From: Halorubrum aquaticum
Lineage (GTDB): Archaea > Halobacteriota > Halobacteria > Halobacteriales > Haloferacaceae
NCBI RefSeq assembly: GCF_900113615.1
Contig: NZ_FOPZ01000003.1
Coordinates: forward strand, 124,001 to 188,000
Reading direction: 5' to 3'
Length of the DNA: 64,000 bases
The first letter of the stretch is position 1. Every line of letters starts with the position of its first letter. A program made the translations under genes and the position numbers. The notes below the pieces were generated by a model that was not told where the DNA came from, searched no databases, and saw only the letters and a program-made list of their open reading frames with translations. Below, piece after piece: positions 18,016-27,944 of this stretch.

Positions 18016-20478
18016 ATGGCGACCGAGGTCACAGGAATAGACCACCCGTTGCTCGTCGACGACTTCCTCCAGTCCCGCCGCTACCAGCTGCGGCTCGCGG
18101 ACGCCGCGCTCGACGACCACACCCTGGTGTGTCTCCCGACCGGCCTCGGCAAGACCACGGTGAGCCTGCTCGTCACCGCGAGACGGCTACACGAGGCGGG
18201 CGGGACGGCGCTGTTTCTGGCACCCACCAAACCGCTCGTCCAGCAGCACGCCGACTTCTACCGCGAGGCGACGACGATCCCGGACGACGAGATCGTCGTG
18301 TTCACCGGCGACGTGAAGCCCGACGACCGCGCGGCGCTGTTCGAGGACGCCCGGGTCGTGATCGCGACGCCGCAGGTGATCGAGAACGACCTCGTCGGCA
18401 ACCGGATCTCCGTCCGCGACGTGACCCACCTCACCTTCGACGAGTGTCATCGCGCGACCGGCGACTACGCGTACGTGTACATCGCCGAGCGGTACCACGC
18501 CGACGCCGCCGACCCGCTCGTGACGGGGATGTCGGCCTCCCCCGGCGGCGACATCGAGGAGATAGAGACGGTCTGTGAGAACCTCGGGCTGACGAACGTG
18601 GAGGTGATGACGGAGGAGGACGCCGACGTCGACGAGTACACCCACGACACCGACGTGCGCTGGGAGCGGGTCACGCTCCCCGAGGAGGTCCTCGAGATCC
18701 GCGACGCGCTCAACGAAGTGATAACGGGCCGCTTGGAGAAGCTGAAGTCGCTCGGCGTGACGAACAAGACGAGCCCGGACCTCTCCCAGCGCGACCTCAA
18801 CGAGATGCGCGGGAAGCTGAAGCGGATGATGGACAACGACCAGTCGGACGGGTACAAGGGAATGAGCACCCACGCCGAGGTGATGAAGCTCCGCCGGGCG
18901 GTCGAACTGGTCGAGACGCAGTCGGTGGAGTCGGTCCGGCGCTACTTCGAGCGCCAACGCGAGGCCGCCCGCTCCTCGGGCGCGTCGAAGGCGAGCCAGC
19001 GGATGGTCGCCGATCCCAAGGTCCGCGAGGCGATGCGGAAGGCCGAGTCGTTCGACGGGCTCCACCCCAAATTCTCGCAGGCGCGGATCCTGCTCGCGGA
19101 GACGCTCGGGATCGAGGAGGGCGAGCGCGCGATCCTCTTCACGGAGTCGCGCGACACCGCGGAGGCGCTCGTGGAGTTCCTGGAGGCGAGCTTCGACGTC
19201 CGGAAGTTCGTCGGCCAGGGCGACAAGGAGGGGTCGGACGGGATGACCCAGAAACAACAACAGGAGACGCTCGAGGAGTTCAAGCAGGGCGAGTTCGAGG
19301 TGCTCGTCTCCACGAGCGTCGCCGAGGAGGGCCTCGACGTCCCCGAGGTCGACCTCGTCTGCTTCTACGAGCCGGTCCCAACCGCGATCCGGTCGATCCA
19401 GCGCAAGGGACGGACCGGCCGGCAGGCGGAGGGGAAAGTCGTCGTCCTGATGGCCGAGGACACCCGCGACGAGGCGTTCTTCTGGATCTCCAGGCGACGC
19501 GAGAAGGAGATGGCCAGCCAGCTCGCCGACCTCAAGGCCGCCACCGACGACATCGAGGGGACCGTCGGCGACGACGGCCAAGCCGGACTCGACGCGTTCG
19601 CCGGGAACGGGAGAGACGTCGGAACCGACGGGAACGACGGAACCGACGGCGACGACGAGAGCGGCGATGGCCCGCAAGCAGACGATACGCCGACCGACGA
19701 CGAAGCCGCCTCGACGGACGCCGGCCTCACCGACTTCGCCGGCGAGGCGCGAGAGAGCGACGAGGCCACTTCGGACGCCGACTCCGCGGACGCCGCCGAC
19801 GGCGTCGTCGCGACCGCCGGCGCCGACGAGGGCGTCGAGGTCGTGATCGACCAGCGCGAGCTCGACTCCTCCATCGCGAAGACGCTCTCGACGCACGACG
19901 GGCTACTCACCCGTCTGGAGACGCTCGCCGTCGGCGACTACGTGCTCTCGGACCGTGTCGCCGTCGAGCGGAAGTCGGCGGCGGACTTCGTCGACTCCAT
20001 GCTCGATTCCGACCGCTCGATGTTCGAGCAGGTCGGCGAGCTGTCGCGGGCGTACGCCAGACCGGTGCTGGTCGTCGAAGGGACGAACCTCTACGGACAG
20101 CGCGACATCGACCCCAACGCGATCCGCGGCGCGCTCGCGTCGCTCGCGGTCGACTTCGGGATCAGCGTCCTCCGGACCGAGGGCGAGACCGACACCACGG
20201 AACTGCTCGCGACGATCGCTCGGCGCGAACAGGAGACCCGCGACCGCGAGGTGAGCGTCCACGGCGAGAAGACGACGAAGACCCGCGCGGAACAACAGGA
20301 GTACGTCGTCTCCTCGATCGCCGACATCGGCCCGATCACCGCCCGCGCGCTGCTCGAGCACTTCGGCTCGGTCGAGGCCGTGATGACCGCGCCCGAGGAC
20401 GACCTGCTCGAGGTTGAGGGCGTCGGGCCGGTGACCGCCGAGCGGATCCGCGAGGTCGTCGGGAGCGAGTACGAGTGA
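18016..20478 (+). CDS. hef: Hef helicase/nuclease
   Basis: An 820-residue archaeal Hef (Mph1/FANCM-XPF family), which processes stalled forks and branched DNA. The N-terminal SF2 helicase has Walker A PTGLGKTT (about 42-48), the DEAH-type box FDECHR (about 141), SAT-like MSASPGG, and motif VI QRKGRTGRQ (about 460). An acidic disordered linker (about 515-600) follows. The XPF/ERCC4 nuclease has GDY and ERKSAADF (about residues 640-660). Tandem helix-hairpin-helix elements (ADIGPITARALLEHFGSVE) close the protein. All catalytic motifs are intact and the length is normal for haloarchaea. Confidence 0.95.
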   Translation: MATEVTGIDHPLLVDDFLQSRRYQLRLADAALDDHTLVCLPTGLGKTTVSLLVTARRLHEAGGTALFLAPTKPLVQQHADFYREATTIPDDEIVVFTGDVKPDDRAALFEDARVVIATPQVIENDLVGNRISVRDVTHLTFDECHRATGDYAYVYIAERYHADAADPLVTGMSASPGGDIEEIETVCENLGLTNVEVMTEEDADVDEYTHDTDVRWERVTLPEEVLEIRDALNEVITGRLEKLKSLGVTNKTSPDLSQRDLNEMRGKLKRMMDNDQSDGYKGMSTHAEVMKLRRAVELVETQSVESVRRYFERQREAARSSGASKASQRMVADPKVREAMRKAESFDGLHPKFSQARILLAETLGIEEGERAILFTESRDTAEALVEFLEASFDVRKFVGQGDKEGSDGMTQKQQQETLEEFKQGEFEVLVSTSVAEEGLDVPEVDLVCFYEPVPTAIRSIQRKGRTGRQAEGKVVVLMAEDTRDEAFFWISRRREKEMASQLADLKAATDDIEGTVGDDGQAGLDAFAGNGRDVGTDGNDGTDGDDESGDGPQADDTPTDDEAASTDAGLTDFAGEARESDEATSDADSADAADGVVATAGADEGVEVVIDQRELDSSIAKTLSTHDGLLTRLETLAVGDYVLSDRVAVERKSAADFVDSMLDSDRSMFEQVGELSRAYARPVLVVEGTNLYGQRDIDPNAIRGALASLAVDFGISVLRTEGETDTTELLATIARREQETRDREVSVHGEKTTKTRAEQQEYVVSSIADIGPITARALLEHFGSVEAVMTAPEDDLLEVEGVGPVTAERIREVVGSEYE

Positions 20479-20515
20479 GCGCGAACGACCGCGGTCGTGA
20501 GCGACCGTCGTCTCG

Positions 20516-21343
20516 CTACAACTCGTAGGTCTCGCCGTCGACCGCGAGCGGCTCCGCGAACGCCTCCTCCGGCGGGTAGAAGTGCGCGAGGTGGACCAGC
20601 CGCGTCCGGTCGGCGTTCAGGTCCTCGGCGAGCGCGAGCGCGCCCTCGCGAGTCATGTGCTTCGTGCCGAACGTGCGCGGGACGCCGTCGGGTCCCTCGT
20701 GTCGCCCGCCGATCGGGTGGTGTTCACACAGCGAGGCGGGGACGATGGCGTCGGCGAGCAGGAGGTCCGGGTCGGCGAGCGCCTCGCGGGAGCGTTCGGG
20801 AACGTCGTAGCTCGTGTCGCCCGTCAAGGAGAGCTTCCCGCCCGTCTCCGGATCCTCGACGACGACGCCGAAACACAGAAGCGGCGGGTGGTCGACGGGG
20901 ACGAACCGGACCTCGAACCCGCAGGTCTCGAACGGCTCGAGCGGCTCGCGCGAGTGGACGCCGATCCGGTCCTCGAGGTAGTCGTACTTCCGGCGGACCG
21001 TCTCGGCGACGCTCTCGTCGGTCGCGGGGTCGGTCCCGCTCGGCGCGTGGACGGGAAGCCCGTCGACGAGCCGGTAGACGTTGCCGAGGCCGTCGAGGTG
21101 GTCGAAGTGGATGTGCGTCACGATCCCGGCGTCGGGCAGCCCCACGTCGTTGTCCAGGAACTGGCTCCGGAAGTCGGGGCTGAAATCGATTAGCAGCGAC
21201 TCGCCGGTCCGCTCGTTTTCGACGTGGACCGAGAACCGCGAGCGCGACACCCCGCGATCGCGCGCCTCGCGACAGGTGTCACAGTCGCAGCCGACGGTGG
21301 GCGTCCCCGTGGTGTCGCCGGTTCCGAGGAGGGTGACCCGCAT
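20516..21343 (-). CDS. MBL-fold metallohydrolase (PhnP-like)
   Basis: A 275-residue metallo-beta-lactamase-fold enzyme. The dinuclear metal motif is HIHFDHLDG (H77, H79, D81, H82), with later LSLTGDTSYD and a C-terminal LVHLAHFYPP. A cysteine cluster near the N-terminus (GCDCDTC, C19/C21/C24) is a structural zinc site as in PhnP-type cyclic phosphodiesterases. The substrate is probably a cyclic phosphodiester or similar. The ATG at 21343 was chosen because it directly precedes the conserved LLGTGDTTGTP strand. It is convergent with hef. Confidence 0.85.
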   Translation of the reverse strand: MRVTLLGTGDTTGTPTVGCDCDTCREARDRGVSRSRFSVHVENERTGESLLIDFSPDFRSQFLDNDVGLPDAGIVTHIHFDHLDGLGNVYRLVDGLPVHAPSGTDPATDESVAETVRRKYDYLEDRIGVHSREPLEPFETCGFEVRFVPVDHPPLLCFGVVVEDPETGGKLSLTGDTSYDVPERSREALADPDLLLADAIVPASLCEHHPIGGRHEGPDGVPRTFGTKHMTREGALALAEDLNADRTRLVHLAHFYPPEEAFAEPLAVDGETYEL

Positions 21344-21497
21344 CTCGTGGAACGCTCCTCGCCGCACGGCCTTAGCGTCCGTGATCGGGAACCGGCTCCG
21401 CCGCCTCGGTCGAGCGTCGTCGATCCCCATCGCTCGCGACTCGGTCACCGCCGGCCGCGACCCCGATTTATAACCGAGTCGGGACCAACGCTGGGGT

Positions 21498-22544
21498 ATG
21501 CACGACAGTCGAGAGCTCGTCCTCGCACGGCTCCCGTCCGGCGTCCCGATCCGCACGACCGTCCACGTCTACGGCGAGGGAACCCTCGTCGACGGCGAGG
21601 AGGGTCCCGAGCTCGACGTTCCCGACGACGGCGGCCCCGTCGTCTACGCGCAGGCTGCCCAACACGGCCGGGAGGTGAACGGCGCGGCGGTCCTCCGGCG
21701 GCTTCACGGTCGGCTGACGGGCGAAGCGGACGATGACGCCGCCGATCTCGGCGACGGGATCGACGACGACGTTCGCGGGACGCTCGTGAGCGTCCCGGTG
21801 GCGGACCCGCTCACGTTCGATCGCGTCTCGTACACGACGCCGGAGTCGCTCGACTCGATCAACGCCAACATGAACCGCTGCTGGCCGGGCGACCCCGACG
21901 GGACGCTCCACGAGCGGATGGCCGCGCGGCTCTGGCCGTTCGCGAGCGCGGCCGACGCGGTCGTCGACCTCCACACCGGGTCGCCGAACATGCTCACCCA
22001 CACCGTCTACATGCGCGGCGACGAGGAGTGCCGGGGCCTCGCGGAGGCGTTCGGCACCGACCTCCTGTTGGCGGAGGCCGCCGGCGACGACGCCGACACG
22101 GAGTGGGCCGAGCGGAACTTCGGCGGGAAGTTCCGCGTGGCCGCGACCCGCGAGGGGATCCCGACGATCACGCCCGAACTCGCCCACAGCCGCGAGGTCG
22201 TCGAGGAGGCGGTCGAGACCGGCGTCGACGGGATGGTGGGCGTCCTGCGACGCGAGGGCGTACTCGCCGGCGACCCCGCCCCGTGGGATGGAACCGTCGC
22301 CCGCAACCACCTCGGACGGGTGACCGCGGCCGACTCCGGGCTGTTCCGGGCGGAGCCCGACCTCGCGATCGGCGACGAGGTGACGGACGGGGAGCGGCTC
22401 GGCGAGGTGTACGACCCGACGACCTTCGAGACGCTCCAGGTCGCCGAGGCGGACCGCGACGGGATCGTCTACTCGGTCGCCCGCGAGTCGACCGTCACCG
22501 CGGGCGCGACGCTCGTGGGCGTCGCCGAGCGGATCGAGGAGTGA
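21498..22544 (+). CDS. Succinylglutamate desuccinylase/aspartoacylase-family deacylase
   Basis: A 348-residue zinc-dependent M14-like deacylase of the AstE/AspA family. Zinc-site motif HGREVNG (H56, E59) is followed by VVDLHTG (H near 161), and a C-terminal beta domain begins near residue 270. Such enzymes cleave N-acyl amino acids or related amides; the exact substrate is not evident. The ATG follows an AT-rich promoter-like stretch (gatttataacc, about 21464-21474) at leaderless spacing, and the gene is divergent from the MBL-fold gene. Confidence 0.88.
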   Translation: MHDSRELVLARLPSGVPIRTTVHVYGEGTLVDGEEGPELDVPDDGGPVVYAQAAQHGREVNGAAVLRRLHGRLTGEADDDAADLGDGIDDDVRGTLVSVPVADPLTFDRVSYTTPESLDSINANMNRCWPGDPDGTLHERMAARLWPFASAADAVVDLHTGSPNMLTHTVYMRGDEECRGLAEAFGTDLLLAEAAGDDADTEWAERNFGGKFRVAATREGIPTITPELAHSREVVEEAVETGVDGMVGVLRREGVLAGDPAPWDGTVARNHLGRVTAADSGLFRAEPDLAIGDEVTDGERLGEVYDPTTFETLQVAEADRDGIVYSVARESTVTAGATLVGVAERIEE

Positions 22545-22577
22545 GACGGCGGACTCGCGTGACGGACCGCCGCCACG

Positions 22578-23081
22578 TCACCGCACCCGGATCCGGCCGT
22601 CGGCGGCGACCGTGACGAGCAGTCGCTCGCGGACCTCCCGGCCGTACACCGCGTCGCCGGCGCGCTCGCCGATCGTCTTCATCAGGTCCGGCGCGGTCTG
22701 GCTCACCTTCACGCCCGCCTCGTCGCAGGCGTCGTACACGCGTTTGGGCGCGTCGTAGAGGTCGGTTCCCTCCGGGATCTCGACGCGGACCGGCGCGGAG
22801 AGCGCCTCGGCGAACGCGACCGTCTCCTTCGCGCGCTCGACGTTGTCGCGCGCGCTCGCCTCGACGCTGGAGACGTTCGCGCGGGAGGTCCCGAGCCGGT
22901 CGGCGATGTCGGACTGGCGGAGCCCCCGCTCGCGGAGCGCGAGGACCTCGGCCTGCCGCTCGGTGAGCACGCTCGCGTCGGCGTCGAAGCCGGCACGCGC
23001 TAACAGTTCGGCGGCGTCGACGTCTCCCGCGTCGTCGACGTCTCCCGCGTCGCCAGCGGACGAGGCGTCGTCTGCGACCAT
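22578..23081 (-). CDS. tfx: Tfx-family DNA-binding protein
   Basis: A 167-residue protein of the archaeal Tfx family. After an acidic N-terminal tail (about 1-38) comes a LuxR/sigma-like helix-turn-helix (LTERQAEVLALRERGLRQSD, about 39-58, then IADRLGTSRANVS). The C-terminal domain DLYDAPKRVYDACDEAGVKVSQT is typical of Tfx, which was first described as a regulator beside a molybdenum formylmethanofuran dehydrogenase operon in methanogens. No methanogenesis genes are present, so the target here is unknown. Confidence 0.85.
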   Translation of the reverse strand: MVADDASSAGDAGDVDDAGDVDAAELLARAGFDADASVLTERQAEVLALRERGLRQSDIADRLGTSRANVSSVEASARDNVERAKETVAFAEALSAPVRVEIPEGTDLYDAPKRVYDACDEAGVKVSQTAPDLMKTIGERAGDAVYGREVRERLLVTVAADGRIRVR

Positions 23082-23215
23082 GCTTCGGCCGACGAGACGG
23101 GCGGTGAAAAAACGGCGGTTTCGCCGGGGAACGGCGATCGATCGGATCGGGGACGGTTCGGGACCGGATCGGCGGCGTGTGGACTGTCCGTGGGGTGATC
23201 CGGCCCCGACCCGTC

Positions 23216-23689
23216 TCAGCTGCCCCAGAAGTTCTCGCGGCTGCCGAGCCGCTCGCGGTCGGTGCGGCTCGGGCGACCCTCGTCCTCGTCGTCCTCGTCG
23301 CCTCCCTCGCCGCGGTCGGCGTCGTCTCCCTCCTCTCCCTCCTCGTCGGGGTCGTCGGGGAGCCGCTCGATCACCTCCTGGGCGGTCGCGTGGCTGGATT
23401 TCACCCGGTGGATCGACACCACGGCGCGGGCGGGCGGGAGCAGCCCGTCGACGAGCACGATGAAGCCGTCGTCGGTGCGGCCGACGCCGGCTCCGCTCTC
23501 GTGGATGTCGTCGACCTCGACGACGACCTCCTCGCCGGGCTGGACCGGCTGCTGTTTGAGCTCGTAGATCGGCATGTCGTAGTGGTTACACCACTCGGCA
23601 CCCCCCTTGTTGCCGTAGTGTTGACACCCCATGCCCTGGATCCGTTCGTCGAAACTGGGGCAGTCGTCGGCGAGTGGACAGTCCGCCAT
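23216..23689 (-). CDS. TRAM-domain protein with N-terminal cysteine motif
   Basis: A 157-residue protein. The N-terminal 35 residues carry four cysteines (C4, C10, C22, C34) with ADCPLADDC and MGCQHYG, a likely zinc or Fe-S site. A TRAM beta-barrel follows (about 45-108, PVQPGEEVVVEVDDIHESGA...VHRVKSS-like), which in this family binds RNA. The C-terminus is a very acidic low-complexity tail. Stand-alone TRAM proteins in archaea act as RNA chaperones; that role is inferred. The ATG at 23689 matches the start of the cysteine motif, and the upstream frame is Arg/Thr-rich shadow. Confidence 0.82.
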   Translation of the reverse strand: MADCPLADDCPSFDERIQGMGCQHYGNKGGAEWCNHYDMPIYELKQQPVQPGEEVVVEVDDIHESGAGVGRTDDGFIVLVDGLLPPARAVVSIHRVKSSHATAQEVIERLPDDPDEEGEEGDDADRGEGGDEDDEDEGRPSRTDRERLGSRENFWGS

Positions 23690-23828
23690 ACAGTAGGTCA
23701 GACCGGCGGCGGTTGTAAACGTTTTCGACTCTCTCGACCTGAAACGACGAGAACGACCGGCTCGTTCGGGTGAAATTCCGGAGATCCGGGGTCCGCGGTT
23801 GCTCGTCGATCGGCGGTCCGGACGCCAC

Positions 23829-24176
23829 TCACAGGAACTCGCGGACCTCGGAGTACCACATGTCGTGGTGGTCGACCGCGTCAAGCGCGTCCGCGACGTC
23901 GACGGCGATGGCGTGCCAGCAGCGCTCGGCCGGGTCCTCCGGGTCGAGGTTGTACGTCGCGTCCGCACAGTCACAGCCCCCGTCCTCGACGACGTACTCG
24001 TCCTCGTGGCCGACGACGACCGTGAAATCCCGATAGCGTTTCACCCGGCCCTCCCCGACCGCCTCGATCGCGCGCTTCCCGCGGTCGCCGTGTTCCTCGA
24101 CGATCGCGGCGGCGATCGGCCCGGTGAGTTCGCCGGCCCGCTCGATCGCCGTCCGCCAGTCGTCGACCGGCTCCAT
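23829..24176 (-). CDS. SWIM zinc-finger protein
   Basis: A 115-residue protein with a SWIM-type metal motif CDC...C.H (C68, C70, C86, H88), spaced as CxCx15CxH, following a short beta hairpin (DFTVVVGHEDEYVVEDGG). SWIM domains mediate DNA or protein binding, and small haloarchaeal SWIM proteins are found with recombination factors, though none is adjacent here. The function is unresolved. Confidence 0.8.
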   Translation of the reverse strand: MEPVDDWRTAIERAGELTGPIAAAIVEEHGDRGKRAIEAVGEGRVKRYRDFTVVVGHEDEYVVEDGGCDCADATYNLDPEDPAERCWHAIAVDVADALDAVDHHDMWYSEVREFL

Positions 24177-24284
24177 GCCCCGTCCTTTTCGGGCGGCCGG
24201 TTAAATCCCGTCGGTGGCGCGGCCGAGCGGCGGAACGGCGTCTCCGGGGCGTGGTTTCAAGCCCCTCGTCCCCGATGACCGGGC

Positions 24285-24506
24285 ATGAGCGAGACGTGTC
24301 CACACCTGGAGTACCGCGAGGAGGGCGACGGACGGTCCTTCGAGGTCGCCCGCGCGTTCTGTACCGTCACGGGGTCGTTCGTCCAACCGATGCGGGCCGA
24401 CGTCTGTAACGCCCGGCACGGGCTCGACCCGGAAGCCGACTGCGAGTTCTACGTCGCGCCTGAGGCGGAGGCGGGCGTGGATATCGACGAGAACGAGGAG
24501 CGATGA
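24285..24506 (+). CDS. Cysteine-containing small conserved protein
   Basis: A 73-residue acidic protein with four cysteines (C5, C26, C41, C53) arranged like a small metal-binding fold (TCPHLEYR... RAFCTVTG... ADVCNARHG... DCEFYV). Its stop overlaps the start of the BKACE gene by 4 nt (ATGA), indicating translational coupling. No function is assigned; zinc or Fe-S binding is the natural guess. Confidence 0.72.
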   Translation: MSETCPHLEYREEGDGRSFEVARAFCTVTGSFVQPMRADVCNARHGLDPEADCEFYVAPEAEAGVDIDENEER

Positions 24507-25345
24507 CCTACGCCGAGTACCTCGACAGGAAGCCGGTGGTTATCACCGCGGCGCTCACCGGGGGCGTCCACGGGAAGGAGGCGCATCCGGGCCTCCCGGA
24601 GACGCCCTCCGAGATCGCCGCGGCCGCGGCGGCCTGCGAGGCGGCGGGCGCGAGCGTCCTCCACCTCCACGCGCGCCGTGAGAACGGCGAGCGCGCGTTC
24701 TCGGCCGAGCGGTTTCAGGAGGTGACCGACGCGGTCCGCGAGGCGACCGACGACGTCGTCATTCAGCACTCGACGGGCGGCACCGCCGCCCCCGACGACC
24801 TCCGTCACGAGCCGCTCCGGACCGACCCCGCCCCGGAGATGGCGTCGCTCGACATGGGCCCGCTCAACCGTTACGAGCGGCTCACCTCGGAGAACACCCG
24901 CGGGCTCGTCTCGTCGCTCCACGACGAGATGCGGGATCGGGGGATCAAACCCGAACTGGAGGTGTTCAACGACGGCCACCTCAACGAGTCGCTCGCGATC
25001 CTCGAGGAGTTCGAGGAGCCGCCGTACCTCAACCTGCTCTTCGGCGGCGGGACCACGTCGCCGCCGCACCCGCGGAACCTCGTGAATCGGGTGGAGGCGC
25101 TCCCCGAGAGCGTCGAGTTCAACGTGATCGGGTTCGGCCCGCACCAGTTGCCGATGACGACGCAGTCGATGCTGCTCGGCGGGCACGTCCGGGTCGGGCT
25201 GGAGGACAACCGGTACTACGAGCGGGGGGAACTCGCGAGCAACGAGGACCTGGTCGCGCGGGCGGCGCGCATCGCGGAGGAGCTGGATCGCCCCGTGGCG
25301 ACTCCCGAGGAGACGCGAGAGCTGCTCGGGTTGCGGGGTCGATAG
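24503..25345 (+). CDS. BKACE-family (DUF849) beta-keto acid cleavage enzyme
   Basis: A 280-residue TIM-barrel enzyme of the beta-keto acid cleavage family, which uses acetyl-CoA to cleave beta-keto acids; the founding member is the 3-keto-5-aminohexanoate cleavage enzyme of lysine fermentation. The zinc ligands are in the HLHAR motif (H54, H56), and later segments GFGPHQLPM and GGHVRVGLEDN match the family. The true substrate differs widely within the family and cannot be read here. Co-transcribed with the small cysteine protein upstream. Confidence 0.85.
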   Translation: MTYAEYLDRKPVVITAALTGGVHGKEAHPGLPETPSEIAAAAAACEAAGASVLHLHARRENGERAFSAERFQEVTDAVREATDDVVIQHSTGGTAAPDDLRHEPLRTDPAPEMASLDMGPLNRYERLTSENTRGLVSSLHDEMRDRGIKPELEVFNDGHLNESLAILEEFEEPPYLNLLFGGGTTSPPHPRNLVNRVEALPESVEFNVIGFGPHQLPMTTQSMLLGGHVRVGLEDNRYYERGELASNEDLVARAARIAEELDRPVATPEETRELLGLRGR

Positions 25346-25469
25346 CGACTTCCCGGAAGCGGTGGCGTCGCCGGCGCTTCGGCGGAGTCATCCGCGAAGA
25401 CATCGCGACAATACCCACGAACGTGCGCATAGAAAAGCATTAGAACCGGCTCGATAACCACGTAAGTGA

Positions 25470-27728
25470 ATGAGTCTGTCCGAGCCGGACCACGAGCTCG
25501 TCGCCGCGGAGCTCGGCCGGGAGCCGACGGCGGCCGAGGCCGCGCTGTTCGAGAACCTCTGGAGTGAACACTGCGCGTACCGCTCCTCGCGGCCCCTGCT
25601 GTCGGCCTTCGAGAGCGAGGGCGACCAGGTCGTCGTCGGCCCCGGCGACGACGCCGCCGTGCTCGCGCTGCCGACCCCCGAGGCGGCCGACGCGCCGGCC
25701 GGAGCGCGCGACGCCGACGACTACGGCGACACCTACGTCACGTTCGGCATCGAGAGCCACAACCACCCCTCCTACGTCGACCCGTTCGACGGCGCGGCCA
25801 CCGGCGTCGGCGGCATCGTCCGCGACACGATGAGCATGGGCGCGTACCCGATCGCCCTGCTCGACTCGCTGTACTTCGGCGGCTTCGGGAGCGAGGAGTC
25901 GCGATACCTCTTCGAGGGCGTCGTCGAGGGGATCTCCCACTACGGCAACTGTATCGGCGTCCCCACGGTCGGCGGCAGCGTCGCCTTCCACGACGGCTAC
26001 GAGGGCAACCCGCTCGTCAACGTCGCCTGCGTCGGCGTCACGAACGAGGACCGCCTCGTCACCGCGACCGCCGAGGAGCCCGGCAACGCCCTCGTGCTCG
26101 TCGGCAACGCGACCGGCCGCGACGGGCTGGGCGGGGCCTCCTTCGCGAGCGAGGACCTCGCCGAGGACGCCGAGACCGAGGACCGGCCCGCGGTCCAGGT
26201 CGGCGACCCCTACGCCGAAAAGCGGCTGATCGAGTGCAACGAGGCGCTCGTCGACGAGGACCTGATCGTCGCCGCGCGCGACCTCGGCGCGGCCGGGCTG
26301 GGCGGAGCCTCCTCCGAACTGGTCGCGAAGGGCGGGCTCGGCGCGTCGATCGACCTCGAGGCGGTCCACCAGCGCGAGCCGAACATGAACGCCCTGGAAA
26401 TCCTCCTCGCCGAGAGCCAGGAGCGGATGTGTTACGAGGTCGACCCCGAAAACGTCGACCGCGTGCGCGACCTCGCGGAGCGGTTCGACCTCGGCTGTTC
26501 GGTCATCGGTGAGGTGACCGAGGGTAACTACGTCTGTACGTTCGAGGGCGAGACCGTCGTCGACGTCGACGCGGAGTTCCTCGCGGACGGCGCGCCGATG
26601 AACGACCTCCCCTCGACGGAGCCGGCCGAGCCCGACCACGATCTCCCGGATCCCGACCTCGAGGAGGCCTTCGAGGCGGTCGTCTCGGACCCCAACGCCG
26701 CCAGCAAGCGCTGGGTGTACCGGCAGTACGACCACGAGGTCGGGACGCGGACCGCGATGAAGCCCGGCGACGACGCCGCGATCGTCGCGATGCGCGAGGC
26801 GGCCACGGGCGCGACCCCGGACGATCCGGAGCCGGTCGACGACGGGAGCGGGGACGGTCGGAACGAGGACGATCGGCACGGGGACGCGACCGGCGTCGGG
26901 CTCGCGCTCTCCTCGGGCGCGAACCCCCGCTGGACGAGCGTCGCGCCCTACGACGGTGCGCGCGCGGTCGCACTGGAGAACGCGACGAACCTCGCGGCGA
27001 AGGGCGCGCTCCCCCTCGCCGCGGTCGACTGTCTGAACGGCGGAAACCCGGAGAAGCCGGAGGTGTACGGCGGCTTCGAGGCGATCGTCGACGGGCTCGC
27101 GGACGCGTGTGCCGCCCTCGATACCCCCGTCGTCGGCGGCAACGTCTCGCTGTACAACGACAGCGTCGAGGGGCCGATCCCGCCGACGCCGACGCTCGCG
27201 GTGCTCGGCACGCGCGCGGGCTACGACGCGCCGCCAGCCCGGCTCGACGGCGACGCCGCCGAGGACTCCGAACTCCTCCTCGTGGGGCACTCCGAGGCTG
27301 CACTCGGCGGCTCGGCGTACCTCGCGGCGGCCGGCGGGTCGGACCGCTTCCCGGCGTTGCCCGACGACCCCGCCGCGATCGTCTCGTCGCTCGCGGCGGT
27401 CGCGCGCCACGAGGCCACCCTCGCGAGCCACGACGTCAGCGACGGCGGGCTCGCGGTCGCGCTCGCGGAGCTCGTCGACGACGACGCGGGCGCGGACGTG
27501 ACGCTGGCGGACCACGCGGCGGCCTTCGAGGAGACGCCCGGGCGGATCGTCGTCCAGACGACCGACCCGGAAGCGGTCGCCGATCTGGCCGGCGACCTCC
27601 CCGTGTTCCGGCTCGGCGACGTGACGGCGGACGGGACGCTGTCGCTGTCGGTCGGCGGGGAGTCGATCGCGGTCGACGCCGACTCGATCCGTGAACTCCG
27701 CGGCGTGATCGAGCGCGAGCTCGCCTGA
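25470..27728 (+). CDS. purL: Phosphoribosylformylglycinamidine synthase subunit PurL
   Basis: A 752-residue small-type PurL (FGAM synthase II, de novo purine synthesis), working with separate PurS and PurQ subunits not seen here. The motifs include [17 protein letters not shown] near the N-terminus, [20 protein letters not shown], and [13 protein letters not shown] in the C-terminal half. A low-complexity acidic insert (about residues 452-472, [20 protein letters not shown]) is a haloarchaeal addition. An AT-rich promoter region lies at about 25420-25465. Confidence 0.96.
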   Translation: MSLSEPDHELVAAELGREPTAAEAALFENLWSEHCAYRSSRPLLSAFESEGDQVVVGPGDDAAVLALPTPEAADAPAGARDADDYGDTYVTFGIESHNHPSYVDPFDGAATGVGGIVRDTMSMGAYPIALLDSLYFGGFGSEESRYLFEGVVEGISHYGNCIGVPTVGGSVAFHDGYEGNPLVNVACVGVTNEDRLVTATAEEPGNALVLVGNATGRDGLGGASFASEDLAEDAETEDRPAVQVGDPYAEKRLIECNEALVDEDLIVAARDLGAAGLGGASSELVAKGGLGASIDLEAVHQREPNMNALEILLAESQERMCYEVDPENVDRVRDLAERFDLGCSVIGEVTEGNYVCTFEGETVVDVDAEFLADGAPMNDLPSTEPAEPDHDLPDPDLEEAFEAVVSDPNAASKRWVYRQYDHEVGTRTAMKPGDDAAIVAMREAATGATPDDPEPVDDGSGDGRNEDDRHGDATGVGLALSSGANPRWTSVAPYDGARAVALENATNLAAKGALPLAAVDCLNGGNPEKPEVYGGFEAIVDGLADACAALDTPVVGGNVSLYNDSVEGPIPPTPTLAVLGTRAGYDAPPARLDGDAAEDSELLLVGHSEAALGGSAYLAAAGGSDRFPALPDDPAAIVSSLAAVARHEATLASHDVSDGGLAVALAELVDDDAGADVTLADHAAAFEETPGRIVVQTTDPEAVADLAGDLPVFRLGDVTADGTLSLSVGGESIAVDADSIRELRGVIERELA

Positions 27729-27730
27729 AC

Positions 27731-27784
27731 CGTCCGAACCCCCCGGATCGCCCGAACCGTCCGAATCGCCCGAACCGCCCGATA
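27731..27784 (+). repeat. Six degenerate 9-bp tandem units after purL
   Basis: Immediately after the purL stop the sequence runs in 9-bp steps: cgtccgaac, cccccggat, cgcccgaac, cgtccgaat, cgcccgaac, cgcccgata. It is noncoding and the units are imperfect. It may be simple slippage sequence; a regulatory or termination role is not supported by anything else visible. Confidence 0.6.
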
Positions 27785-27878
27785 TCCCCGGTCTCGCGTA
27801 TCTCCCGCCGCTCGACGAGCCACACTCCAGTCACCGACCTCCTCGTGTCCTCCTCACGGGCCGCCGCGAGCGACACGC

Positions 27879-27896
27879 TTTTAGGTTCTCCTAAAA
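27879..27896. promoter_or_regulatory. DtxR/IdeR-like palindromic operator
   Basis: An 18-bp perfect inverted repeat, TTTTAGG-TTCT-CCTAAAA, sits in front of the ABC ATPase gene. The TTAGG...CCTAA core is the half-site pattern bound by DtxR/IdeR/SirR-family metal-dependent repressors, which control iron (or manganese) uptake in archaea and bacteria. It overlaps an A/T-rich segment that would serve as the TATA region for a transcript starting near 27910-27920, so binding would block initiation. Operator function is inferred from sequence only. Confidence 0.6.
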
Positions 27897-27944
27897 TACA
27901 TGACCCAACGACCGGACGCCGCTTCGATCGGCGTTCGAACTCAC

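Noticed and set aside
25440-27515. 691-codon minus-strand open frame
   Set aside because: Antisense to purL, composition typical of shadow frames, no family motif.
27731-27784. CRISPR-like repeat
   Set aside because: Units are 9 bp, contiguous and without spacers.
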